In this document: in pieces, positions 53,535 through 61,866 of the stretch
How the letters are laid out: the number at the start of each line of letters is the position of its first letter
How positions within the stretch are numbered: the stretch's first letter is position 1
From: Arthrobacter frigidicola
GTDB taxonomy: Bacteria > Actinomycetota > Actinomycetes > Actinomycetales > Micrococcaceae
NCBI GenBank assembly: GCA_003602285.1
Contig: QZVU01000003.1
Location: 310,001-374,000, forward strand
Length of the DNA stretch: 64,000 nucleotides
Reading direction: 5' to 3'
The notes under the pieces: generated by a model
Seen by the model: only the letters and a program-made list of their open reading frames with translations
What the model was told of the DNA's origin: nothing
Database searches by the model: none
Made by a program: the position numbers and the translations under genes

Positions 53535-54677
53535 CTAGGAGGCGGCGGTCTCGAACTCGGACACCACGAACTCCGTCAGGGCCTCCCGGTCCTCGAGGGA
53601 GAGGAAGGCGGCGTCGACGGCGTTGAGGGTCAGCTCCAGCAGGTCGCTGAGGTCGTACCCGAAGGTGTCGGCGAGGAGTTCGAACTCCCCGGTCAGGCTC
53701 ACCCCGCTCATCAGCCGGTTGTCGGTGTTCACGGTGACCTTGAAGCCCAGCTGGTACAGCATGTCGATCGGGTGGCTTCCGATGTCGCTCCCGAAGGCCT
53801 CAACCGCCCCGGTCTGCAGGTTCGACGACGGGCACAGCTCCAGGGCGATCCCGCGGTCGCGCACCCAGGCGGCGACCCGGCCCAGGATGGCGGTCTCGAC
53901 GCCGTCCTCCCCGTTCCCGGTGGCGTCGGCGCGCTCGAGGGAGATGTCCTCGGCGATGCGCACCCCATGGCCGAGGCGCAGTGCCCGGCCGGAGACCAGT
54001 GCGTCGACGATGCTCTCCAGCCCGTCGGCCTCGCCGGCGTGGACGGTGGCGGGGAACTGGTGGGCGGCGAGGTAGGTGAACGCGTTGGCAAGCCGCGAGG
54101 GCGGGAAGCCCTTTTCGGCTCCGGCGATGTCGAAGCCCACGGCGCCGCGGTCCCGGTGACGGACGGCGAGCTCGGCGATCTCCTGGCCGCGGTCGGCGTG
54201 GCGCATGGCGGTGATGAGCTGGCCGACCTGGATGACCCGCCCGGCGGCCCGGGCGGACGCGACGCCGGCGGAGAGCCCTTCCTGCACGGCTTCGACGGCC
54301 TCATCCAGGCTCAGGCCCGAGGCGGTGTGCTGTTCGGGGGCCCAGCGTACCTCGCCGTAGACGACGCCGTCAGCCGCGAGGTCCTCGACGAATTCGCGGG
54401 CCACCCGCACCAGCGCGCTGCGGGTCTGCATGACGGCGATGGTGTGGTCAAACGTCTCGAGGTAGCGCACCAGCGATCCGGAATCGGCGGAGTCGCGGAA
54501 CCACCGGCCGAGCGCTTCCGCATCCGAGGCCGGAAGGGCATGCCCCACCTCGGCCGCCAGCTCGAGGATGGTCGCGGGGCGCAGGCCCCCGTCGAGGTGG
54601 TCGTGGAGGGAGACCTTGGGGAGGCTGCGGATGTCGAAGGAGGGGCCAGGGGCGGGAGTCTGGGAGGAGTTCGTCAC
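53535..54677 (-). CDS. add: Adenosine deaminase
   Basis: A 380-residue zinc enzyme that converts adenosine to inosine. KVSLHDHLDGGLRPATILEL (zinc His pair), VVYGEVRWAPE, VGFDIAGAEKGFP, ATVHAGEADGLESI (zinc His, catalytic Glu), RLGHGVRIAED and KVTVNTDNRLMSGVSLTGE (Asp ligand) are in place. GTG start at 54677. It lies near cdd, deoA and the nucleoside transporter, which fits salvage of imported nucleosides. Confidence 0.94.
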   Translation of the reverse strand: MTNSSQTPAPGPSFDIRSLPKVSLHDHLDGGLRPATILELAAEVGHALPASDAEALGRWFRDSADSGSLVRYLETFDHTIAVMQTRSALVRVAREFVEDLAADGVVYGEVRWAPEQHTASGLSLDEAVEAVQEGLSAGVASARAAGRVIQVGQLITAMRHADRGQEIAELAVRHRDRGAVGFDIAGAEKGFPPSRLANAFTYLAAHQFPATVHAGEADGLESIVDALVSGRALRLGHGVRIAEDISLERADATGNGEDGVETAILGRVAAWVRDRGIALELCPSSNLQTGAVEAFGSDIGSHPIDMLYQLGFKVTVNTDNRLMSGVSLTGEFELLADTFGYDLSDLLELTLNAVDAAFLSLEDREALTEFVVSEFETAAS

Positions 54678-54716
54678 GCGTTCAACCCTACAGGTGGGCC
54701 CGGACGGGCCGCACCC

Positions 54717-55403
54717 TCAGGCGGCCTGGTCGATGTCGGGAACCTCCGGTCCGGCCACCGCCGGAAGCCCCGGGGACACCGGGGCCAGCGCCCTGCCGGA
54801 GGCTGCACTGAGCACCCGGTCGACGGCCACGCCCATGACCACGGCCACCGCGATGGCCACGGCGACCCCCAGCAGCTGGTTGCCGGCGAACCACGCACCG
54901 GCCAGCGCGCCGATGCCCACGGAGTACGCCCCCCAGACGCCGCCGGCAAGGGCGGACAGGGCGACGAAGCGCCGCCGCGGGTAGCCCGTGGTGCCGGCGG
55001 CGAGGTTTACCGCCACCCTGCCGATCGGCAGGAAGCGGCCCACCAGGAGCAGGGAGGCGGCCCGCTTGTCGAGCTCGTACTTCGCCCAGGCGAAGGAGCG
55101 GCGCATGCGGGGCCGGCGCATCCACCGGAACCGGGTCAGCCCGATCCCCCGGCCGATGGCGTAGGCGGTGTTGTCGCCGAGAAAGGCCCCGAGCGAGGCC
55201 GCCAGCATCAGCAGCCAGGGGTTGGGGTGGCCCTCGGTGAGGATCAGGGACGCCAGGCCCACGACCACCGATTCGCTGGGGAAGGGCGGGAAGAACCCGT
55301 CGACGGTGCAGCAGACGAACACCACCAGGTACACCCAGGGCTGTGCCGCGGCGTCGATGACCCATTCGTTGATCCCGGCGAGCAGGGAGAACATCAGGTC
55401 CAT
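54717..55403 (-). CDS. DedA/SNARE-associated family membrane protein
   Basis: A 228-residue polytopic protein. GFFPPFPSESVVVGLASLI and LAASLGAFLGDNTAYAIGRG are the N-terminal DedA blocks; LLVGRFLPIGRVAVNLAAG with YPRRRF matches the GRFxPxxR re-entrant loop. DedA proteins maintain lipid-carrier recycling and proton motive force; some flip undecaprenyl phosphate. Start is ATG 55403. It lies between add and deoA; link to nucleosides is probably only positional. Confidence 0.9.
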   Translation of the reverse strand: MDLMFSLLAGINEWVIDAAAQPWVYLVVFVCCTVDGFFPPFPSESVVVGLASLILTEGHPNPWLLMLAASLGAFLGDNTAYAIGRGIGLTRFRWMRRPRMRRSFAWAKYELDKRAASLLLVGRFLPIGRVAVNLAAGTTGYPRRRFVALSALAGGVWGAYSVGIGALAGAWFAGNQLLGVAVAIAVAVVMGVAVDRVLSAASGRALAPVSPGLPAVAGPEVPDIDQAA

Positions 55404-55570
55404 GGGAAACCGCCGGCCCCAGGCCCGCCCCGCCGGGCGGGATCCTCGTTATTCAGCATTGGATCAGTCTGCGCTGGGGCCGGGCGGGCCCACATCAGGG
55501 AGGCCCCCTATTCGGGCCCCCTAATTCCGCCCCCAGTCCCTCATTCCCGTGCCCACGGAGGAGCAGGAAC

Positions 55571-55602
55571 TCCCCGCCGGCCCGGGCGCGGGCCGGCGGG
55601 GA
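55571..55602 (-). terminator. Terminator-like hairpin after deoA
   Basis: Arms TCCCCGCCGGCCCG (55571-55584) and complement (55589-55602) form a perfect 14-bp stem with loop GGCG, 24 bases past the deoA stop. The stem is very GC-rich, without a clear T-run. Confidence 0.7.
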
Positions 55603-55625
55603 GCGGCGGGCTGGGACCCCAGGGG

Positions 55626-56912
55626 CTAGGAGACCCGGTCGAGGATGAGTTCCTGGGCCGGGCGGGAGCCCTCCGGGGCGATCACGACGGCGTCGGCGAG
55701 GGCCTCGCGGGCCCGCTCGAAGCGCTCGGGGGTGTCGGTCAGCAGGGTCAGAAGCGGCTCTCCCGCACGCACGAGCGCTCCGGGCTTGGCGTGCATCCGC
55801 ACCCCGGCGCCGGCCTGCACGGCGTCCTCCTTGCGGGCCCGGCCCGCGCCGAGCCGCCACGCCGCCACACCGACGGCGAGGGCGTCGAGTTCGACCAGCA
55901 CGCCGTCGGCGGGGGCATAGATGGTTTCGGACTCCCGGGCCACGGGCAGGGTGGCGCGGGGGTCCCCGCCCTGCGCCTCGATCATGCGGTTCCAGACGTC
56001 CATCGCGCGGCCGTCGCGGAGCGCCGCGGCAGGGTCGGCGTCGGGCACGCCCGCCGCGGCGAGCATCTCCTCGGCCAGGCGCACGGTGAGTTCGACGACG
56101 TCTTCGGGCCCTCCGCCTGCGAGGACCTCGACGGATTCCTCAACCTCGATGGCGTTGCCGGCGGTGAGTCCGAGCGGCGTGCTCATGTTGGTCAGCAGGG
56201 CCACGGTCCGCACGCCGGCGTCGGTGCCCAGGTCGACCATGGTGCGCGCCAGTTCGAGGGCGTCCTCGCGGGTCTTCATGAAGGCGCCGGTGCCGACCTT
56301 GACGTCAAGGATCAGCGACCCGGTGCCCTCGGCGATCTTCTTGCTCATGATCGAGGAGGCGATGAGCGGAATGGCCTCGACGGTGCCGGTGACGTCCCGC
56401 AGGGCGTAGAGCTTCTTATCGGCGGGGGCCAGGCCGGTTCCCGCCGCGCAGATCACGGCGCCGACGTCGGCGAGCTGGCGCATCATCTCGTCGTTGCTCA
56501 GGTGTGCCCGCCAGCCCGGGATCGACTCGAGCTTGTCGAGGGTGCCGCCGGTGTGCCCGAGGCCGCGGCCCGAGAGCTGGGGCACGGCCACCCCGAAGAC
56601 AGCCACGAGCGGTGCCAGCGGCAGGGTGATCTTGTCGCCCACGCCGCCGGTGGAGTGCTTGTCGCTGGTGGGCCGGCCCAGGGAGGAGAAGTCCAGGCGC
56701 TCCCCCGAAGCGATCATCGCGGCGGTCCAGCGCGAGATCTCCGCCCGGTCCATGCCGTTGAGCAGGATGGCCATGTTCAGTGCCGCCATCTGCTCGTCGG
56801 CGACGGCACCGCGTGTGTAGGCGTCGATCGTCCAGTCGATCTGTTCCGGGGTCAGGGTGCCCCGGTCCCGCTTGGTCCGGATGATGTCGACAGCGTCGAA
56901 GGCTTCGGTCAT
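55626..56912 (-). CDS. deoA: Thymidine (pyrimidine-nucleoside) phosphorylase
   Basis: A 428-residue enzyme that phosphorolyses thymidine or uridine to base and (deoxy)ribose-1-phosphate. DIIRTKRDRGTLTPEQIDW at the N-terminus, DKHSTGGVGDKITLPLAPL, SGRGLGHTGGTLDKLESIPG (family signature), and DVKVGTGAFMKTREDALELA follow. Length normal. AGAGG precedes the ATG at 56912. It follows cdd by 41 bases on the same strand. Confidence 0.95.
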   Translation of the reverse strand: MTEAFDAVDIIRTKRDRGTLTPEQIDWTIDAYTRGAVADEQMAALNMAILLNGMDRAEISRWTAAMIASGERLDFSSLGRPTSDKHSTGGVGDKITLPLAPLVAVFGVAVPQLSGRGLGHTGGTLDKLESIPGWRAHLSNDEMMRQLADVGAVICAAGTGLAPADKKLYALRDVTGTVEAIPLIASSIMSKKIAEGTGSLILDVKVGTGAFMKTREDALELARTMVDLGTDAGVRTVALLTNMSTPLGLTAGNAIEVEESVEVLAGGGPEDVVELTVRLAEEMLAAAGVPDADPAAALRDGRAMDVWNRMIEAQGGDPRATLPVARESETIYAPADGVLVELDALAVGVAAWRLGAGRARKEDAVQAGAGVRMHAKPGALVRAGEPLLTLLTDTPERFERAREALADAVVIAPEGSRPAQELILDRVS

Positions 56913-56953
56913 GGTTCTACCTCTGGGGTTCGTGGGGTGGGTCGCGCTGGGAT

Positions 56954-57364
56954 TCAGGAGAGGTTCTCGGGCCCGAAGGCGTCCGGGAGGACCTCGTCCA
57001 TGGTGCGGATGCCGCTGACTGTCTGCAGCACCATGCCGGGGGCGCGGAACTCGTAGAGCAGCTGGCGGCAGCGCCCGCACGGCATCAGGGTGTTCCCCGA
57101 GCCGTCGACGCAGCTGAAGGCGACGATGCGGCCGCCGCCGGTCATGGCCAGGCTGCTCACCAGCGCGCATTCGGCGCACAGGGTCAGCCCGTAGGAGGCG
57201 TTCTCGACGTTGCACCCGGAGATGATGCGGCCATCGTCGATCAGGGCAGCAGCCCCGACGGGGAACTTCGAGTAGGGGACGTACGCGCGCTGCATGGCGG
57301 CGGTGGCCGCCTGCTTCAGCTCCTCCCAGGGGAGGTCGCGGGATTCGAGGGCCGGATCGGTCAC
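56954..57364 (-). CDS. cdd: Cytidine deaminase
   Basis: A 136-residue homotetrameric-type cytidine deaminase. VPYSKFPVGAAALIDDGRI, SGCNVENASYGLTLCAECAL (catalytic Glu, zinc Cys) and LMPCGRCRQLLYEF (two zinc Cys) are complete. It makes uridine for DeoA. The GTG at 57364 follows AGGAG at eight bases; it overlaps the stop of a 24-codon reading frame. Part of the transporter-cdd-deoA transcript. Confidence 0.95.
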   Translation of the reverse strand: MTDPALESRDLPWEELKQAATAAMQRAYVPYSKFPVGAAALIDDGRIISGCNVENASYGLTLCAECALVSSLAMTGGGRIVAFSCVDGSGNTLMPCGRCRQLLYEFRAPGMVLQTVSGIRTMDEVLPDAFGPENLS

Positions 57365-57435
57365 CGGTATCGCTCCTGTATCTGGTTGGGGTCGCTTGTC
57401 TGGTTGGGGTAACTCGTCTGGTTCGGCTCGGTCAT
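57361..57435 (-). other. 24-codon repeat-bearing reading frame ending at the cdd start (leader candidate)
   Basis: An ATG at 57435 opens a 24-codon frame whose TGA overlaps the cdd GTG (GGTGA). It carries three 18-bp repeat units encoding PNQTSY, PNQTSD and PNQIQE. No good Shine-Dalgarno precedes the ATG. The overlap could couple translation to cdd. It may equally be non-coding. Confidence 0.3.
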
Positions 57436-57500
57436 GGATTTCGGGGGCCGCTGCGGAACTGCGGCCGGGCCCGGGGCCGGCGCGGCCCCGGGCCCGGTGC

Positions 57501-58790
57501 TCAGCCCTTGACGTAGGGGATGCCGCTGGCTCCCGGTGCGCGGGAGCGCCCAACGAGGCCTGCGACGGCGAAGACCGTCACGACGTAGGGCAGCATGCGC
57601 AGGAACTGGTCCGGGACCGGGGTCCCGAGCAGGCTGAGCACGTTCGAGAGGTTCGTCGCGAAGCCGAAGAGCAGGGCCGCGAAGAACGCACCGATCGGGT
57701 TCCACCGGCCAAAGATCAGCGCGGCGAGGGCGATATAGCCCTGTCCTGCCGTCATGTCGCGGCCGAACCCGGAGACCGAGACCAGCGTGAAGAAGGACCC
57801 GCCGACGCCGGCGACGACACCGGCGAGCAGCACGTTCATGAAGCGCATCCGGTTCACGTTGACGCCCAGGGTGTCCGCGGCCTTGGGGTGCTCGCCGACC
57901 GCGCGGGTCCGCAGCCCCCACCGCGAGCGGAAGAGCGCCACGTAGATGACGGCGACGGCGATGTACATGAGGTAGCCGACGATGGTCTGCTCGAAGAGGA
58001 TCGGTCCCAGGATGGGGATCTCGGACAGCACCGGAATGCTCAGCACCGGAAGCCGCGGGGGCGAGTTCCACGTCTCGGCGTCCTTGCTCAGCACGGAGGA
58101 GAACAGGAAGCCGGTCAGGCCCGAGACGAGCACGTTGAGCACGACGCCGACGATCACCTGGTTGACGATGTAGCGGATGCTGAACACCGCCAGGAGGAAA
58201 GAGACGATGACGCCGGCCAGTGCGGCGGCGAACAGGCCGACGATGGCGCTGCCGGAGACCGACGCGGCGACGGCGGCCGCGAACGCCCCGAAGAGCAGCT
58301 GGCCCTCGATGGCGATGTTCACGACGCCGGAGCGTTCGCTGAGCACCCCGGAGAGCGAACCGAAGATCAGCGGCACGGCCAGGGTCACCGACCCGGCGAG
58401 CAGCCCGTACAGGGCGACGTTGGGGTTGTTGGCGCTGCCGACGACCCAGGTGAGGAAGCCGATGAGGAAGAGCACCGCGAAGACGGCCACGAGCCACACG
58501 GGCACCGCCGACCCGCGCCGGACCGCGAGGACCGCCAGGACTGCGAGGGCCGCAAGCATGACGGCGGTGAGCCAGCCGGTCGCCACGGCGGGCAGGACCA
58601 GGTCGGGCAGCACGATGGCGTCGTTGGGGTCCGAGAGCCGGAAGGTCACATTGTTGCGGGGTGCTCCCGCACCGAAGACCAGCAGGGCGACAACGGCCAG
58701 GACGGACAGCAGGATCGGGGTCTTCCAGCTGCGGACTGCTCCTGCGGGTGCTGCGGAGCGGCCTGGGGCTGCGGTGGTGACTGTACTCAT
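57501..58790 (-). CDS. Nucleoside-type ABC permease (NupQ-like)
   Basis: A 429-residue permease with ten or so helices. The N-terminal part has an extra ~100 residues with two hydrophobic segments. GLLAGSVTLAVPLIFGSLSG, ERSGVVNIAIEGQLLFGAFA, RYIVNQVIVGVVLNVL and GEHPKAADTLGVNVNRMRF are the shared BmpA-system permease blocks. It pairs with the upstream permease. ATG 58790 overlaps that gene by four bases. Confidence 0.92.
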   Translation of the reverse strand: MSTVTTAAPGRSAAPAGAVRSWKTPILLSVLAVVALLVFGAGAPRNNVTFRLSDPNDAIVLPDLVLPAVATGWLTAVMLAALAVLAVLAVRRGSAVPVWLVAVFAVLFLIGFLTWVVGSANNPNVALYGLLAGSVTLAVPLIFGSLSGVLSERSGVVNIAIEGQLLFGAFAAAVAASVSGSAIVGLFAAALAGVIVSFLLAVFSIRYIVNQVIVGVVLNVLVSGLTGFLFSSVLSKDAETWNSPPRLPVLSIPVLSEIPILGPILFEQTIVGYLMYIAVAVIYVALFRSRWGLRTRAVGEHPKAADTLGVNVNRMRFMNVLLAGVVAGVGGSFFTLVSVSGFGRDMTAGQGYIALAALIFGRWNPIGAFFAALLFGFATNLSNVLSLLGTPVPDQFLRMLPYVVTVFAVAGLVGRSRAPGASGIPYVKG

Positions 58791-60184
58791 GCTGCGCCTC
58801 CGGTGGCTGCGGTCTTGCGGTTCCTGCGTGCCCCGGCTGATGGGATGGCTCCCGGGGTGGGCAGGCGGAAGAGCGACCGCACCAGCGGTGGGGCCGCGAT
58901 GAACAGGACGATCAGGGACTGCACGACCAGGACGATGTCGATGCTCGTTCCGGTCGAGGCCTGCATGGTGACGCCGCCGGCGCGGAAGGCGCCGAACAGG
59001 AGTCCCGCGGCGAAGGTGCCCCATGGGCTGGAGCGGCCCAGCAGCGCCACGGTGATCGCGTCGAAGCCGAAGCTGGCGGCCACCCCGGAGGTGAGGACCT
59101 TCTCGGTGCCGGCGACCTGCGCCACACCGGCGAGCCCGGCGAGGGCGCCGGCGATGGCCATGGCGAGGATGTAGCCCCTGCTGACGCTCACGCCGGCGGT
59201 GCGGGCGGCGGTGGCGTTGGCGCCCACGGCCCGCAGTTCGAAGCCGACGGTGGAGCGGTTGAGCAGCCACCAGACGAAGACCGTGGCCAGCACGGCGACG
59301 ACGAAGCCCCAGTGGAGCCGGAAGCCGCTGCCCAGCAGCGGCGGGTACAGCGCCGTCGCCTCGAGCTGCGGGCTGATCGGGTTGGTGGAACCCGGGCGCT
59401 GGAAGCCGGGGGTGCTCAGCAGGTACAGCACCAGGTTGATGGCGATGTAGTTGAGCATGATGGTGAGGATGACCTCGTGGGCACCGGTGCGCGCCTTGAG
59501 CACGCCGACGAGCCCGCCCCAGATCGCACCGCCGAGCATGCCGGCGAGGATCACCAGCAGCAGGTGCAGGCCGAAGGGCAGGTTGGCGGTGAACCCGACC
59601 CAGCCGGCGAGGGTGGCGCCGATCAGGATCTGGCCCTGGGCGCCGATGTTGAACAGCCCGGCGCGGAAGGCCAGGGCGACGCCGAGGCCGGCGCAGATCA
59701 GGGGCGTGGCGACGGTGAGGGTCTGGGTCAGCGGGTAGATCATCCGGGCGAAGCTGTCGCCGCCGGCGTTGAAGACCGAGCCCTGGAACAGGGCGGCGTA
59801 CGCACCGGAGGCGGCCGACCAGGCCGCGCCGATGGTGTCCATCGGCCGGGAGAAGAAGTAGGAGGCGGAGCGGGCCACGTCTTCGTCGGTGACGGCGATC
59901 AGCAGCCCGCCCAGGATGAGCGAGAGGACCACGGCCAGGACGGCGACCAGGGCGTTGCCGGTGATGATCCGCTGCATCAGCGGCTGCTCATCCCCCGGGC
60001 CTGCCGCGGCGAGGGCGGCCGGGGAGGCGGGCACGGCGGGCGGCGGCACCTGTCCGCCTCCGGTTTCGGCGGCGGCCTCGAGGCGCCGTTCCTCCTCGCG
60101 GGCGGCCTCCTGGGCGGCCCGGCGGGTGGGCGGCTGGCCGCCGGCGGTATCCGGTGTCACCGGCGGGTTTTCCTGCGGACTCAC
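58787..60184 (-). CDS. Nucleoside-type ABC permease (NupP-like)
   Basis: A 465-residue permease. ~75 Pro/Ala/Glu-rich cytosolic residues precede about ten helices. GLGVALAFRAGLFNIGAQGQ with ILIGATLAGWVGF, GAHEVILTIMLNYIAI and GANATAARTAGVSVSRGYIL are typical. The GTG start overlaps the ATPase stop (GTGA). With the second permease it would form the channel. Confidence 0.92.
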   Translation of the reverse strand: MSPQENPPVTPDTAGGQPPTRRAAQEAAREEERRLEAAAETGGGQVPPPAVPASPAALAAAGPGDEQPLMQRIITGNALVAVLAVVLSLILGGLLIAVTDEDVARSASYFFSRPMDTIGAAWSAASGAYAALFQGSVFNAGGDSFARMIYPLTQTLTVATPLICAGLGVALAFRAGLFNIGAQGQILIGATLAGWVGFTANLPFGLHLLLVILAGMLGGAIWGGLVGVLKARTGAHEVILTIMLNYIAINLVLYLLSTPGFQRPGSTNPISPQLEATALYPPLLGSGFRLHWGFVVAVLATVFVWWLLNRSTVGFELRAVGANATAARTAGVSVSRGYILAMAIAGALAGLAGVAQVAGTEKVLTSGVAASFGFDAITVALLGRSSPWGTFAAGLLFGAFRAGGVTMQASTGTSIDIVLVVQSLIVLFIAAPPLVRSLFRLPTPGAIPSAGARRNRKTAATGGAA

Positions 60185-61725
60185 TGGTCCCCTCCTTGAA
60201 GTTCGGTGGCCTGCGCCAGGGCCTCGTCGGCGTGCATGCCGGCCATCATCAGGCCCAGGACATCCCGCGAGGTGTCGGCCGGGACGATCCCCATCAGGCG
60301 CCCCCGGTACAGTACGGCGATGCGGTCGGCGAGCTCGAGGACCTCGTCGAGCTCGGTGGACACGATCATCACGGGGGTGCCGCCGTCGCGTTCGGCGACG
60401 ATGCGTTTGTGGAGGAATTCGATGGAGCCGACGTCGACGCCGCGGGTGGGCTGGGACGCAATGAACAGTTTAAGCGGCCGGGAGAACTCCCGCGCCATGA
60501 CGACCTTCTGCTGGTTGCCGCCCGAGAGCGTTCCCGCCGCCGCCGAGGCGGACTGGGTGCGCACGTCGTATTCGGCGATCTTCTCCTGCGCGTTCTTTTC
60601 GATCACGGCGGGGCGCATGGTCAGGCCGCGGGCGAAGGGCGCCTCGTCGTAGCGGTTGAGGATGAGGTTCTCGGCGACCGAGAAGGTGCCCACGAGGCCC
60701 TCGACGCTGCGGTCCTCGGGGACGAACCCGACGCCCTCCTTGATGACGTCGCGGACGCTGCGCCCCAGCAGTTCCTCGCCGTCGAGGGTGATCGAGCCGC
60801 TCACGTGCTCCTGGAGGCCCATGATGGCCTCGGTGAGCTCGGTCTGGCCGTTGCCCTGGACGCCGGCGATGGCCAGGATCTCGCCCTTGGCGATGTCGAA
60901 GCTGAGCCCGTCGACGACGTGCTGGCCGTTGGCGGCGCGCACCGTGAGGTCGCGCACCGAGAAGGTCACCTCGCCGGGGGCGGCCGGTGCCTTCTGGAGG
61001 GTCAGGCTGACCGAGCGGCCCACCATCAGGGAGGCGAGTTCGGTTGTTGACGCGCCGGGTTCGGCGGTGCCGACCACCTTGCCGCGCCGGATGACGGTGA
61101 TGACGTCGGAGACGGCCTTGACCTCGCGCAGCTTGTGGGAGATGAAGACGATCGACTTCCCGTCGGCCTTGAGCTGGCCCATGATGCCGAGCAGCTCGTC
61201 GGTCTCCTTGGGCGTCAGGACGGCCGTCGGTTCGTCGAGGATGAGGACTTCGGCGTCGCGGACCAGGGCCTTGATGATTTCGACGCGCTGCTGGACGCCC
61301 ACCGGGAGCTCCTCGACGATGGCGTCGGGGTCGACGTCGAACCCGTACTGGTCGGAGATCTGCCGGATCCGGGTGCGGGTCTCGGAGAGGTTGAGCAACC
61401 CGCCCGCGCCGACCGACTCATTGCCCAGCGCCACGTTCTCGGCGACGGTGAAGACGGGCACCAGCATGAAGTGCTGGTGCACCATGCCGATGCCGGAGGC
61501 CATCGCCTCGCCGGGGCCGGAGAAGGTCGCGGGCTTGTCATTGACGAGGATAGTGCCCTCGGTCGGCTGGTACAGCCCGTAGAGGACGTTCATCAGCGTC
61601 GACTTGCCGGCACCGTTCTCGCCCAGGAGGCTGTGGACCTGTCCGGGTTCGACCACGAGGTCGATGTGGTCGTTGGCGACCAGGGAACCAAACCGTTTGG
61701 TGATTCCTTTGAGTTCGAGTTTCAC
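60181..61725 (-). CDS. Nucleoside-type ABC transporter ATPase (NupO-like, two NBDs)
   Basis: A 514-residue protein with two nucleotide-binding domains. First: Walker A LLGENGAGKSTLMNVLYG, signature-like LPVGVQQRVEIIKALV and Walker B VLILDEPTAVLTP. Second: degenerate Walker A GVQGNGQTELTEAIMG, signature LSGGNQQKVVMAREF and SQPTRGVDVGS. The second site is altered, as usual in sugar/nucleoside transporters. GTG 61725 precedes KLELKGITKRFG. It is separated from the lipoprotein gene by a strong hairpin. Confidence 0.93.
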   Translation of the reverse strand: MKLELKGITKRFGSLVANDHIDLVVEPGQVHSLLGENGAGKSTLMNVLYGLYQPTEGTILVNDKPATFSGPGEAMASGIGMVHQHFMLVPVFTVAENVALGNESVGAGGLLNLSETRTRIRQISDQYGFDVDPDAIVEELPVGVQQRVEIIKALVRDAEVLILDEPTAVLTPKETDELLGIMGQLKADGKSIVFISHKLREVKAVSDVITVIRRGKVVGTAEPGASTTELASLMVGRSVSLTLQKAPAAPGEVTFSVRDLTVRAANGQHVVDGLSFDIAKGEILAIAGVQGNGQTELTEAIMGLQEHVSGSITLDGEELLGRSVRDVIKEGVGFVPEDRSVEGLVGTFSVAENLILNRYDEAPFARGLTMRPAVIEKNAQEKIAEYDVRTQSASAAAGTLSGGNQQKVVMAREFSRPLKLFIASQPTRGVDVGSIEFLHKRIVAERDGGTPVMIVSTELDEVLELADRIAVLYRGRLMGIVPADTSRDVLGLMMAGMHADEALAQATELQGGDQ

Positions 61726-61804
61726 AACCCACCCAATCTGTTCTGTGCGGAGACTTGCGTTGTCAGTGCCGGCACCGGGTGCCCCTGTCCCGGTCCACAA
61801 AAAC

Positions 61805-61851
61805 GAACCGCTTCCCTCCCGGGGATTGGATCCGCAGGAGGGAAGCGGTTC
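61805..61851 (-). terminator. Hairpin between the BMP lipoprotein and the ABC ATPase
   Basis: Arms GAACCGCTTCCCTCC (61805-61819) and complement (61837-61851) form a 15-bp perfect stem with a 17-base loop, 16 bases past the lipoprotein stop. No long T-run is present. It probably stabilises or partially terminates the binding-protein message so that it exceeds the rest of the operon, a common arrangement. Confidence 0.7.
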
Positions 61852-61866
61852 AAGGACTGCTCGGTG

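Noticed and set aside
52956-57056. 1,366-codon plus-strand frame over mazG, add, dedA and deoA
   Set aside because: It is antisense to four well-supported genes. Long antisense frames arise from GC-rich codon bias; no domains seen.
57294-59174. 626-codon plus-strand frame over the permease
   Set aside because: Antisense to the permease with Gly/Asp/His-rich composition typical of antisense frames.
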